A stretch of 64,000 nucleotides of DNA from an uncultured Lachnospiraceae bacterium (GTDB taxonomy: Bacteria; Bacillota; Clostridia; Lachnospirales; Lachnospiraceae): positions 204,775-268,774 of the forward strand of contig CAMXIK010000001.1 in the NCBI GenBank assembly GCA_947243855.1, read 5' to 3'. Each line of letters begins with the position of its first letter. Within the stretch, counting starts at the first letter, position 1. The position numbers and the translations under genes are program-made. This document shows positions 54,809 through 62,957 of the stretch, piece by piece. The notes beneath the pieces are model-generated. The model saw nothing but the letters and a program-made list of their open reading frames with translations, was not told where the DNA came from and made no database searches.

Positions 54809-56527
54809 ATGAAACAGATTACAGGTGCAGAGTTATTTGTGAAAGCGTTAAAAGAAGAAGCAGTTGACACATTGTTTGCTTATCCGGGTGGCCAGGCGAT
54901 AGACCTGTTTGATGCGCTGTATGGAGAAAAAGAAATAGATGTGATCCTGCCGCGTCATGAGCAGGGCTTAATCCATGCGGCAGACGGTTATGCGCGTTCT
55001 ACGGGAAAAGCCGGTGTCTGTCTTGTGACAAGCGGGCCGGGGGCTACGAATCTCGTTACTGGCATTGCTACTGCAAATTATGACAGCGTTCCATTGGTAT
55101 GTTTTACGGGACAAGTGCCGACACATCTTATTGGGAATGATACTTTTCAGGAAGTGGACTTCGTGGGCATCACAAAAAGTATCTGTAAATATGCTGTGAT
55201 GGTGCGAAAAAGAGAAGAGTTGGCGGAAACAATCAAGAAAGCATTTTATATTGCAAAGACTGGAAAACCGGGAGTCGTAGTTGTTGATCTGCCAAAGGAT
55301 ATCCAGAGGGCTTACGGCAGTGATTTTTATCCGAAAGAAATTATGGTTAGAGGCTATAAGCCGAAACTTTCCGTACATATGGGACAGTTAAATAAAGCGC
55401 TGGAAGTCTTGAATCATGCGGTAAAGCCTGTTTTTCTGATAGGCGGCGGCGTGAATATTGCCCGTGCAAATAAAGAAATGACACAGCTTGCAGAGCTGAC
55501 AGGCGTACCTGTCATTACGACGATCATGGGAAAAGGGGCAATCCCGACAACAAACCGTTTATATGTTGGCAATATAGGCATTCATGGGAGCTATGCCGCT
55601 AATTCAGCGATCAGTAACTGTGATGTTCTTTTTTCAATAGGAACACGGTTCAATGACCGCATTACGGGGAAAACAGAAGAATTTGCAGGAAAGGCAAAGA
55701 TCATTCATATTGATGTGGATGCGGCGTCTATTTCCCGAAATATTGATGTGGATATTCCTATTGTCGCTGATGCAAAAAAGGCGATATGCGCTTTGCTTGA
55801 AAAGGCAAAGCCGCTTGAAATTTTCGAGTGGATAAATGAAATCAACCATTGGAAAAAGGAATACCCGATTACGATGGGGGAAGTCGGTATGACGCCGCAA
55901 ATGATTATACAATCTATCAATGAAATGTTCAAAGATGCAATTGTAACTACGGATGTGGGCCAAAACCAATTATGGGCAACGCAATTTCTTACGATTGATG
56001 AAAATAAGCAAATGCTGACATCGGGCGGTTTGGGAACCATGGGCTATGGTTTCCCCGCGGCAATCGGAGCAAAACTCGGCAATCCACATAAAGACGTCGT
56101 TGTGATATCCGGTGATGGCGGTATGCAGATGAATATTCAGGAAATGGCGACTGCGGTTGTTTATGAACTGCCAATCATCATCTGCATACTGAATAACGGA
56201 TATTTAGGGAATGTGCGGCAATGGCAGGAAATGTTTTATGAAAGGCGGTATTCGAGTACCTGTATGCGCTATCGGAGAAGTTGTGAGATTGGATGTAACC
56301 AGCCTGATCATTGCTGTCCGGAATACACGCCGGATTTCCTTGCGCTGGCGGAAAGCTATGGCGCAAAAGGGATTCGTGTTACAAAGGCAGAAGAAATAAA
56401 AGACGCTTTGAATCGTGCGAAACAGAATACAAAAACACCTACGGTCATTGAGTTTATCATAGACAGGGAAGTCAATGTTATGCCGATTGTTCCGCCGGGG
56501 AATTCCCTTAATGACATGATAAAATAA
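54809..56527 (+). CDS. ilvB: Acetolactate synthase large subunit
   Basis: A 572-residue thiamine-diphosphate enzyme that makes acetolactate in valine, leucine and isoleucine synthesis. The catalytic Glu51 lies in RHEQGLIHAADGYAR, the thiamine-diphosphate motif runs from GDGGMQMN to LNNGYLG, and the RFNDRITG segment matches the FAD domain. After the cofactor motif, in the mobile loop region, there is a cysteine-rich insert (Cys485, 492, 496, 502, 503) not found in the Escherichia coli enzymes. ATG 54809 has TGGAGGAAATT upstream. The small subunit follows after 31 bases; ilvC and ilvD are not in the window. Confidence 0.95.
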   Translation: MKQITGAELFVKALKEEAVDTLFAYPGGQAIDLFDALYGEKEIDVILPRHEQGLIHAADGYARSTGKAGVCLVTSGPGATNLVTGIATANYDSVPLVCFTGQVPTHLIGNDTFQEVDFVGITKSICKYAVMVRKREELAETIKKAFYIAKTGKPGVVVVDLPKDIQRAYGSDFYPKEIMVRGYKPKLSVHMGQLNKALEVLNHAVKPVFLIGGGVNIARANKEMTQLAELTGVPVITTIMGKGAIPTTNRLYVGNIGIHGSYAANSAISNCDVLFSIGTRFNDRITGKTEEFAGKAKIIHIDVDAASISRNIDVDIPIVADAKKAICALLEKAKPLEIFEWINEINHWKKEYPITMGEVGMTPQMIIQSINEMFKDAIVTTDVGQNQLWATQFLTIDENKQMLTSGGLGTMGYGFPAAIGAKLGNPHKDVVVISGDGGMQMNIQEMATAVVYELPIIICILNNGYLGNVRQWQEMFYERRYSSTCMRYRRSCEIGCNQPDHCCPEYTPDFLALAESYGAKGIRVTKAEEIKDALNRAKQNTKTPTVIEFIIDREVNVMPIVPPGNSLNDMIK

Positions 56528-56558
56528 GCCTTACGTTGGAAGGAGAGGAAAACAGAGG

Positions 56559-57044
56559 ATGAAAAAGAGATGGATTTGCTTATTTGTCGAAAATGAAATA
56601 GGTGTGCTTGCTCGTATCTCAGGGTTGTTTTCCGGTAAGCTTTATAATCTGGACAGTCTGACAGTCGGAGTCACGGAGGATAGTACCGTATCGCGGATGA
56701 CAATCAGTTTGACAAGCGATGACAGGACTTTTGAGCAGATCAAAAAACAGCTTGGCAGGAGTGTTGAGGTAATAAAAGTGGTGGATTATACAGATACGCC
56801 CATCCACATGAAAGAAATTCTATTTGTTAAGGTAAATCATTGTACCGATGCAGACATAACGGAACTGTTTCGGATTTCAAAAGTATACGGAGCGGCAGTG
56901 ATTGATTATGACGGCGTTACTGTCCTTTTGGAATGTACCCAGACCGAAAACAGGAACGATGATTTGATCGCTTTGCTGAAAAGAAAGTTTGCGAATAGAA
57001 TAGAGATTGTAAGGGGCGGAAGCGTGGCGGTTTCGTATGAATGA
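56559..57044 (+). CDS. ilvN: Acetolactate synthase small subunit
   Basis: A 161-residue regulatory subunit with an N-terminal ACT domain (about 4-75; CLFVENEIGVLARISGLFSG) that binds branched-chain amino acids for feedback control, and the C-terminal activation domain (about 85-160; MKEILFVKVN, RISKVYGAAVIDYD). It works with the large subunit immediately upstream. ATG 56559 follows GGAGAGGAAAACAGAGG. Its stop codon overlaps a remnant of a nucleotidyltransferase gene, showing that the deletion scar lies exactly at the end of ilvN. Confidence 0.94.
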   Translation: MKKRWICLFVENEIGVLARISGLFSGKLYNLDSLTVGVTEDSTVSRMTISLTSDDRTFEQIKKQLGRSVEVIKVVDYTDTPIHMKEILFVKVNHCTDADITELFRISKVYGAAVIDYDGVTVLLECTQTENRNDDLIALLKRKFANRIEIVRGGSVAVSYE

Positions 57045-57180
57045 GATTGAGAAATTAAAAGAATGCATTGTAGAACAGCTTTTACCTATGCAGATACATT
57101 GATGCCTTATGGTGTGTCGATAAGATACCCAAATGAGTTGTTTTTGGAAGAAAGACAGGCAAAGGAAGCATTGGGATTTT
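57037..57180 (+). pseudogene. Scar of a second MNT/HEPN pair (fused remnants)
   Basis: ATG 57037 opens MNEIEKLKECIVEQLLPMQIH and then stops; the first 17 residues look like the start of a minimal nucleotidyltransferase, before its GS motif. Immediately downstream, in another frame, YADTLMPYGVSIRYPNELF and the following EERQAKEALGF resemble the C-terminal end of HEPN proteins. The region between, about 150 codons or more in an intact pair, is missing. Neither piece could be functional. Confidence 0.5.
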
Positions 57181-57206
57181 TTCAAATTAAATCTGTTCAA
57201 TATAAG

Positions 57207-57236
57207 GTCATAACCCCTCAAAACCCCTCATACAAT
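57207..57236 (+). promoter_or_regulatory. Sigma-E-type promoter of spoIIID
   Basis: GTCATAA at 57207-57213 and CATACAAT at 57229-57236 match the sigma-E -35 and -10 elements, with 15 bases between. Bacillus spoIIID is known to be transcribed by sigma-E. The start would fall near 57243, inside the loop of the hairpin at 57220-57261. Confidence 0.75.
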
Positions 57237-57263
57237 GTAAAAAAGTATTCTGAGGGGTTTTCT
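57220..57263 (+). terminator. Terminator hairpin carrying the spoIIID ribosome site
   Basis: AAAACCCCTCA (57220-57230) and TGAGGGGTTTT (57251-57261) form a perfect 11-bp stem around a 20-nt loop and end in a T-rich run. A second copy of AACCCCTCA at 57212-57220 could pair with the same 3' arm. The GAGGGG ribosome site of spoIIID (57252-57257) is in the 3' arm. It would end transcripts coming from ilvBN. Confidence 0.75.
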
Positions 57264-57264
57264 C

Positions 57265-57522
57265 TTGAAGGACTATATTGAAGAGCGTGCGATGAACATT
57301 GCCAACTATATTATTGAAAACAATGCTACTGTGAGACAGACGGCGAAGGAGTTTGGGATCAGTAAGAGTACGGTACATAAGGACGTGACGGAGCGCCTGA
57401 CGCAGATCAATCCGTCTCTTGCAGCAGAGGCGAGGAAGGTACTGGATGTCAACAAGTCTGAGCGCCATATCCGCGGCGGGCTGGCGACCAGAGAAAAATA
57501 CCTGCATCAGCATGTGTGTTAA
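57265..57522 (+). CDS. spoIIID: Sporulation transcriptional regulator SpoIIID
   Basis: An 85-residue DNA-binding protein of the mother cell that tunes the sigma-E regulon and helps switch on sigma-K genes. The helix-turn-helix is at about residues 22-45 (TVRQTAKEFGISKSTVHKDV), followed by the conserved LAAEARKVLDVNKSERHIRG and TREKYL segments. The start is TTG 57265 with GAGGGG seven bases upstream. A perfect sigma-E -10 element lies just upstream. Length is normal for the family. Confidence 0.96.
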   Translation: MKDYIEERAMNIANYIIENNATVRQTAKEFGISKSTVHKDVTERLTQINPSLAAEARKVLDVNKSERHIRGGLATREKYLHQHVC

Positions 57523-57561
57523 AAGAGAAGGGTATCAGATACAAATGAGGTGCACAATCAC

Positions 57562-57590
57562 TTTACATTGGCGCAGAATGGGCATAGAAT
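57562..57590 (+). promoter_or_regulatory. Sigma-A-type promoter of the MATE gene
   Basis: TTTACA at 57562-57567 and TAGAAT at 57585-57590 with a 17-base spacer, 35 bases upstream of the start. Confidence 0.6.
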
Positions 57591-57625
57591 AAGTTCATAC
57601 TCTTTATGAAGGGCGATGGGGGACT

Positions 57626-58999
57626 ATGCACACGAAAGAAGACCGGCAGGGAACCATATACAGCAACGGCGATCTTAGAAGGCTGATTTTACCGTTGATC
57701 ATGGAGCAGCTTTTGGCCATATTGGTGGGGATGCTCGATACTGTTATGATTTCCGGCGTGGGAGAAGCGGCGGTGTCCGGGGTTTCTCTGGTAGATAATA
57801 TCAACATTTTGGTGATCAATATCTTTGCGGCATTGGCCACGGGCGGCGCCGTTGTGGCGGGTCATGCGCTGGGACAGAAAAACCGTGAGCAGGCGGGGAA
57901 ATCGGCGTGGCAGATGGTGCTTTTTCTGCTCTATTCCTCCGCTGCTATGACGGTCATACTGCTTGCTTTGCATAAGACAATCCTGCGGGCGGTGTTTGGG
58001 CAGGTGGAGGAGGCCGTCATGTCCAGCGCCGTCACGTACCTGATTATCACAGGACTTTCGATCTGTCCGCTGGCTCTCTACAATGGCTGCGCCGCGTTGT
58101 TTCGGGCCATGGGCGATTCGCGGACAACCATGTATATTTCGCTTTTGATGAATCTGCTCAATCTGGTGGGAAATGCGCTCCTGATTTTCGTGTTTCAAAT
58201 GGGCGTTGCTGGGGCGGCCATTTCAACCCTCATTGCAAGAACGGTGTCTGCGGTTCTCATTTTCAAGTTGATGTTTGACGAGAAAAAAGATATCAGTTTC
58301 AAGGGACGCCTTACCCTGCGCATGGATTTTCCACAGGTGAAAAAAATATTATATATCGGCATTCCCAACGGATTGGAAAATAGTTTGTTCCAGTTAGGGA
58401 AAATTCTGCTCTTAAGTCTGGTGTCCACGTTTGGCACTTCCGCCATTGCGGCTAACGCAGTCTGCGGCACAATCACAAACTTTAATATTCTGCCGGGTAT
58501 GGCAATTAATATGGCGCTTCTGTCGGTGGCATCTTACTGCATTGGGGCGGGAGAATTTGAGCAGACAAGGTATTATACAAAAAAGTTGATGCGCCTGACA
58601 TGGCTGTGTATCAGCGCGGTGTCCCTTGTTATGATGGCCGGTGCGCCGTTCTTTCTTAAAATTTATCATTTGACGCCAGAGACGGGCGCGCTTGCGGTGC
58701 AGGTGATCCGTTATCACGCGATCATGTGTATGGTGGCGTGGGTGGCTTCGTTTACGCTGCCAAATACCCTGCGCGCAGCGGGCGACGTGATGTGGACAAT
58801 GGCGATTGCGATTGTTTCCATGTGGGTGTTCCGAATCGGAACGGCATACTTTTTCAGCAATGTGTTTGATCTGGGACTGATCGGGATTTGGATTGCCATG
58901 ACGATTGACTGGATGTTTCGGGGGATCTGTTATGAGATCAGGTATCAAAGAGGAAAATGGGAGCGGGCGATGGGAAGAAGAGGCGGCGCGTCAGGTTAG
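57626..58999 (+). CDS. MATE family multidrug efflux transporter
   Basis: A 457-residue exporter with twelve predicted helices in two halves, of the DinF/NorM-like MATE family that exports drugs or metabolites against sodium or proton gradients. LILPLIMEQLLAILVGMLDT at the start and KILYIGIPNGLENSLFQLGK at the start of the second half are the duplicated MATE signatures. ATG 57626 has GATGGGGGA upstream. It has its own promoter and is followed by the guaA promoter, so it is a single-gene unit. Confidence 0.93.
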   Translation: MHTKEDRQGTIYSNGDLRRLILPLIMEQLLAILVGMLDTVMISGVGEAAVSGVSLVDNINILVINIFAALATGGAVVAGHALGQKNREQAGKSAWQMVLFLLYSSAAMTVILLALHKTILRAVFGQVEEAVMSSAVTYLIITGLSICPLALYNGCAALFRAMGDSRTTMYISLLMNLLNLVGNALLIFVFQMGVAGAAISTLIARTVSAVLIFKLMFDEKKDISFKGRLTLRMDFPQVKKILYIGIPNGLENSLFQLGKILLLSLVSTFGTSAIAANAVCGTITNFNILPGMAINMALLSVASYCIGAGEFEQTRYYTKKLMRLTWLCISAVSLVMMAGAPFFLKIYHLTPETGALAVQVIRYHAIMCMVAWVASFTLPNTLRAAGDVMWTMAIAIVSMWVFRIGTAYFFSNVFDLGLIGIWIAMTIDWMFRGICYEIRYQRGKWERAMGRRGGASG

Positions 59000-59030
59000 A
59001 ACAAGGGACACGCAGGCGGGGAAATATGTT

Positions 59031-59060
59031 TTGACAAGAGTTTTGAGGCTAACGTATAAT
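59031..59060 (+). promoter_or_regulatory. Consensus sigma-A promoter of guaA
   Basis: Perfect TTGACA (59031-59036) and perfect TATAAT (59055-59060) with an 18-base spacer. The leader of about 33 bases is too short for a purine riboswitch. Confidence 0.88.
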
Positions 59061-59100
59061 AAAGGATGAAACTTGAGAGCTCACTGAGGAGAAAGAGAGT

Positions 59101-60645
59101 ATGCAAAGAGAAACGGTTATCGTATTGGATTTTGGCGGACAGTATAATCAGTTGGTGGCGCGGCGTGTTAGAGAGTGCAATGTTTATTGCGAGATTTACT
59201 CTTATAAAACGGATTTGGCGAAAATACGGGAGATGAACCCGAAAGGCATTATTTTGACGGGCGGCCCGAATAGCTGTTATGAACAGGGGGCGGCGACGTG
59301 TTCTCCAGAGCTTTTTGAAATGGGGATTCCAGTGCTTGGTCTGTGTTATGGCGCGCAGATTATGATGCAGGCGCTGGGCGGTAAGGTGGAGAAGGCGCCT
59401 GTCAGGGAGTATGGCAAAATAGAGGTCAGCGTGGATAACAACAGCGTGCTTTTTCAGAATGTATCGCCGAAGACGATCTGCTGGATGAGCCACAACGACT
59501 ATATTTCCAAGATTGCGCCGGACTTTTCGGTTTGTGCCCATACGGCGGACTGTCCTGTGGCGGCAGCGCAAAATCCCGATAAAAATCTTTATGCAATCCA
59601 ATTTCATCCGGAGGTCCTTCATACGGTGGAGGGCACAAAGATGTTGTCCAATTTTGTCTATCAGGTGTGCGGGTGTACAGGCGATTGGAAGATGGATTCC
59701 TTTGTACAGCAGTCTATTGAGACAATCCGCAAGAAGGTGGGAGACGGCAAGGTACTCTGTGCGCTTTCCGGCGGAGTGGATTCTTCTGTGGCGGCGGTGC
59801 TGCTTTCCAAGGCGATCGGTAGCCAGCTTACTTGTGTCTTTGTGGATCAGGGCTTGCTCCGCAAAAACGAGGGAGACGAGGTGGAAGCGGTCTTTGGACC
59901 AGACGGTAATTATGACTTGAATTTTATCCGCGTCAACGCGCAGGAGCGTTTCTACGAAAAACTGGCCGGGGTGGAAGAGCCGGAGCAGAAGAGGAAAATA
60001 ATCGGGGAAGAGTTTATCCGCGTGTTTGAGGAAGAAGCAAAGAAGATCGGCGCGGTGGACTTTCTCGTGCAGGGAACGATTTATCCCGATGTGGTGGAGA
60101 GCGGTCTGGGCGGCGAGAGCGCGGTGATTAAGTCGCATCACAATGTGGGCGGCCTTCCCGATTATGTGGACTTTAAGGAGATTATCGAGCCTCTTCGCGA
60201 CTTGTTTAAGGACGAGGTGCGGAAAGTCGGATTGGAACTTGGGATTCCGGAATATCTGGTGTTCAGACAGCCTTTCCCCGGGCCGGGTCTGGGGATTCGG
60301 ATTATCGGCGAGGTTACTGCGGAAAAGGTGCGCATCGTGCAGGATGCGGACGCGATCTATCGGGAGGAGATCGCAAAGGCGGGATTAGACCGGGAGATCA
60401 ATCAGTATTTTGCGGCGCTTACGAATATGCGCAGCGTGGGCGTTATGGGGGACGAGAGGACTTACGATTACGCGGTGGCGCTGCGGGCGGTGAAGACAGT
60501 TGACTTTATGACGGCGGAGACGGCGGAGATTCCGTGGGAGGTGCTGCAGAAGGTCATGAACCGGATTATCAACGAGGTGAAGGGGGTTAACCGGGTACTG
60601 TATGATCTGACGAGTAAGCCGCCGGGGACGATAGAACTGGAGTGA
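59101..60645 (+). CDS. guaA: GMP synthase (glutamine-hydrolysing)
   Basis: A 514-residue enzyme converting XMP to GMP with glutamine as nitrogen donor. The N-terminal glutaminase domain has the nucleophile Cys82 (GLCYGAQIM) and His in IQFHPEV; the ATP pyrophosphatase domain has the loop [12 protein letters not shown]; the C-terminal dimerisation domain ends in [16 protein letters not shown] 59101 has GAGGAG upstream. The 3' end of guaA is a frequent insertion point for genomic islands; here direct repeats begin at its last codon. Confidence 0.97.
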   Translation: MQRETVIVLDFGGQYNQLVARRVRECNVYCEIYSYKTDLAKIREMNPKGIILTGGPNSCYEQGAATCSPELFEMGIPVLGLCYGAQIMMQALGGKVEKAPVREYGKIEVSVDNNSVLFQNVSPKTICWMSHNDYISKIAPDFSVCAHTADCPVAAAQNPDKNLYAIQFHPEVLHTVEGTKMLSNFVYQVCGCTGDWKMDSFVQQSIETIRKKVGDGKVLCALSGGVDSSVAAVLLSKAIGSQLTCVFVDQGLLRKNEGDEVEAVFGPDGNYDLNFIRVNAQERFYEKLAGVEEPEQKRKIIGEEFIRVFEEEAKKIGAVDFLVQGTIYPDVVESGLGGESAVIKSHHNVGGLPDYVDFKEIIEPLRDLFKDEVRKVGLELGIPEYLVFRQPFPGPGLGIRIIGEVTAEKVRIVQDADAIYREEIAKAGLDREINQYFAALTNMRSVGVMGDERTYDYAVALRAVKTVDFMTAETAEIPWEVLQKVMNRIINEVKGVNRVLYDLTSKPPGTIELE

Positions 60646-60680
60646 TGAAATTTTTACACAGATTATTTTATATGGCAGGT
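60640..60680 (+). repeat. Left 41-bp direct repeat at the guaA end (attL-like)
   Basis: From GAGTGATGAAA (overlapping the guaA stop) to TATGGCAGGT this 41-bp stretch recurs at 62774-62815, with one T fewer in the T run. It contains ATATGGCAGG, the left half of a terminator, without its right half. Confidence 0.8.
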
Positions 60681-60717
60681 AATCTATAGGGTTACTTGTT
60701 GTGTTCTTAATGGTATA

Positions 60718-60746
60718 AATATTGGTTCGCTTTTGTAGCCAATATT
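60718..60746 (+). repeat. Inverted repeat upstream of the NACHT gene
   Basis: AATATTGG (60718-60725) and CCAATATT (60739-60746) are perfect 8-bp arms around 13 bases, 70 bases before the gene. It could be an operator or an RNA hairpin. Confidence 0.4.
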
Positions 60747-60815
60747 AGATAATTATAAAAGGCATAGGAAAAAGTTTGATGTTATAGTGCTATATGAAAG
60801 GACACAAGAGAAAGT

Positions 60816-62636
60816 ATGGCTGAAGAATTAAATGTAAATAAAATAAGTGCAGAAGTAATTAGTGAGTTGGCTAAAAGTGCAGCAAATTGTGTGGTTAAGA
60901 AGTTAGGTAAACTATATAGAGATATTGTAAATAAGGAACAGATTGACTACGGCACTGCGTTTGAGAAATACTTACTTGATGCTGAACAACATATTGGCAT
61001 GGCTAAGACTATCTTATATGGTCAAACGCCACATTATTTATACTCCTTTTTTGAATGTATGGGAATAAGAAATCGGCAACAGACAATAGATCCTTCTAAT
61101 GTGAATAATGTGTTGAATATGGGGAATAAAATAATTATTACAGGTACTGGTGGAATTGGAAAAAGTATGTTGATGAAACACTTTTTTTTGAATACTATAC
61201 AAGAAACTCACTATATACCTGTATTAGTAGAATTAAGAGGGTTAAATGAGTATACACCAGAGAATATATCTATTGTGGAGTATATATATAATATACTTGG
61301 GACTTTTGGCTTTAAGCTTGAAGAAGAATATTATAGATACAGTTTGGAAACGGGGTGTTATTTGATTTTATTTGATGGTTATGATGAGGTAAAAAATGTA
61401 AATTCACAAAAAGTAACGCAAGAAATAATTGATTTTAGTAATATGTATTCAGAAAATCATATTATTTTGTCTTCTAGACCATTGGATGAATTTGTTGGTT
61501 GGTCAGATTTTAAGGAGTATTCTGCAGTTGCACTGAGCAAAGAACAAGCATTATCTTTAATTTCTAAATTAGATTATGATATAGAAATTAAAGATAAATT
61601 TTACAAGCAATTAGATGAGGAGTTATTCGATAAATATGAATCATTTGCGTCTAATCCTCTACTGTTAACAATAATGTTGATGACTTTTGAAGAACGTGTT
61701 TCGATACCAGATAGCAAAACAGACTTTTATGAGCAGGCTTTTTCTGCATTATTTCATAAACATGATGCTATGAAAAAGGGTAAATACAAAAGGGAGAAAT
61801 TGTCTGGTCTTGGATATGAAGATTTTAAAAAAGTATTTTCATATTTTTGCTTTAGATCTTTTTTTAAAAATCAATATGAATTTACAGAAAAAAGTGCTTT
61901 AGAGAATATACAGAAAGCTAAAGAGAAAGTGTATTCTTATGGAAATTTTCGAGAAAGCGATTATTTGGAAGATATGACGAAAGCAGTGTGCATGTTGGTG
62001 CACGAGGGATTAAATTATCGCTTTTCACATAGATCATTTCAAGAATATTTTGCAGCAGTTTATGCAACACAATTAAGTGATGAAGAGCAATGCCAATTTA
62101 TTACATCTTGGTTGAAAGCTATGTCAGGGAGAATGACAACCGATTTCCTTGATATATTATGCGAACTTCAACCAGATAGATTTATGAAAAATATTTTATA
62201 TAATGCACTTTGTGAATTATATGATTTATATGAAGCAAATGCGTATTCCGATGATTGGTTTATAGAGTATATGTATTCAGGAATATCTGTTCATTTTATT
62301 GAGAATCGCGGGGAGAGAATATATGTTCGTGTTGAGCAGTCATATTACCATACAATATTTATAAGTATGTTACATTATTTACATTATGAGTACAAAGATA
62401 TGGGGAATAGTCAAGAATATACAGATATTATTGCTGAATTAAAAAAGAAATATGGGAAAAAAGTGGGTGAAATATCATTTGAGCAACTTAGGAAGGATGG
62501 ATTATATGACAAGGTAAAGATAGCGATAAATTGGGTAATAGAAAGAATGAATTATGTTTTTGAGGCATTAGATAAAATAGATATCAATACATTTGGAAAA
62601 AAGAGAAAATTTGAATCTATGTTAGATGAACTTTAG
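60816..62636 (+). CDS. NACHT domain NTPase (putative antiphage STAND protein)
   Basis: A 606-residue protein with a helical N-terminal region (about 1-100), a NACHT NTPase domain with P-loop IITGTGGIGKSMLMKHFF (about 106-123), Walker B LILFDGYDEV (about 183-192) and the sensor-1 region IILSSRPLDEF, then winged-helix-like and helical parts with FSHRSFQEYFAAVYAT (about 405). The C-terminal 170 residues show no known repeat and may be the sensor. Bacterial NACHT proteins are known phage-defence ATPases. The gene is distinctly AT-rich and is flanked by direct repeats, so it was probably acquired. Confidence 0.88.
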   Translation: MAEELNVNKISAEVISELAKSAANCVVKKLGKLYRDIVNKEQIDYGTAFEKYLLDAEQHIGMAKTILYGQTPHYLYSFFECMGIRNRQQTIDPSNVNNVLNMGNKIIITGTGGIGKSMLMKHFFLNTIQETHYIPVLVELRGLNEYTPENISIVEYIYNILGTFGFKLEEEYYRYSLETGCYLILFDGYDEVKNVNSQKVTQEIIDFSNMYSENHIILSSRPLDEFVGWSDFKEYSAVALSKEQALSLISKLDYDIEIKDKFYKQLDEELFDKYESFASNPLLLTIMLMTFEERVSIPDSKTDFYEQAFSALFHKHDAMKKGKYKREKLSGLGYEDFKKVFSYFCFRSFFKNQYEFTEKSALENIQKAKEKVYSYGNFRESDYLEDMTKAVCMLVHEGLNYRFSHRSFQEYFAAVYATQLSDEEQCQFITSWLKAMSGRMTTDFLDILCELQPDRFMKNILYNALCELYDLYEANAYSDDWFIEYMYSGISVHFIENRGERIYVRVEQSYYHTIFISMLHYLHYEYKDMGNSQEYTDIIAELKKKYGKKVGEISFEQLRKDGLYDKVKIAINWVIERMNYVFEALDKIDINTFGKKRKFESMLDEL

Positions 62637-62773
62637 TATGAGTAATTGGCAACATTTTGGCAACAGAAAATCAGCAAGCCATAATAAATGATGTAATTGA
62701 AGTAAAAAAGGGCGTGTATTTGCATAAGACTTAAACAAATATAGTTAAGATCAACAAAGAACACGCTGAGTTC

Positions 62774-62815
62774 GAGTGATGAAATTTTTTACACAGATTA
62801 TTTTATATGGCAGGT
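62774..62815 (+). repeat. Right 42-bp direct repeat (attR-like)
   Basis: Copy of 60640-60680 with T6 instead of T5. Beyond the repeat the sequence differs from the left copy except for a shared TCTAT. Together they enclose the NACHT gene and about 2.1 kb. Confidence 0.8.
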
Positions 62816-62843
62816 GGTCTATGAGATATCCTGCCATATTTAT
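62805..62843 (+). terminator. Intact terminator, probably the original guaA terminator
   Basis: ATATGGCAGG (62805-62814) and CCTGCCATAT (62830-62839) form a perfect 10-bp stem with a 15-nt loop, followed by TTATATTA. The left arm lies within the direct repeat. Confidence 0.7.
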
Positions 62844-62905
62844 ATTATCATGATTTGGAGAAAATAAATGTTGCCAGAAAAAGTGGATTGATTTTATTAT
62901 TTGCA

Positions 62906-62934
62906 TTGACGAGTAACGACAAATGCGTTACAAT
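62906..62934 (+). promoter_or_regulatory. Promoter and operator of the RelB/RelE-type pair
   Basis: TTGACG (62906-62911) and TACAAT (62929-62934) have a 17-base spacer. A palindrome GTAACG (62913-62918) / CGTTAC (62926-62931) sits between and over the boxes, a good site for autorepression by the antitoxin. Confidence 0.75.
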
Positions 62935-62957
62935 TTAGCGAAAGGAGATGATTTGAT

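Larger units (their letters stand above)
62637..62957 (+). other. Gene-free spacer with repeat boundary, terminator and toxin-antitoxin promoter
   Basis: This 321-base stretch has no plausible gene. It holds two TTGGCAACA copies 11 bases apart (62646-62654, 62657-62665), the right 42-bp direct repeat, the intact guaA-type terminator and the promoter/operator of the relB-type gene. A 29-codon open stretch after 62637 lacks a start. Confidence 0.6.

Noticed and set aside
57063..57281. 73-codon plus frame between ilvN and spoIIID as an intact gene
   Set aside because: No ribosome site; its middle resembles only the end of HEPN proteins and its 3' part is the spoIIID control region. Treated as a remnant.
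59061..59100. Purine riboswitch upstream of guaA
   Set aside because: The leader after the promoter is about 33 bases and has no aptamer-like pairing.
58996..60141. 381-codon minus-strand open frame opposite guaA
   Set aside because: It is the reverse shadow of guaA, starts and ends without ribosome site, and its translation is basic and histidine-rich as expected for an antisense frame of a GC-balanced gene.
60600..60690. tRNA gene as the integration site of the NACHT cassette
   Set aside because: No cloverleaf or CCA-type end is present; the repeat begins at the guaA stop codon.
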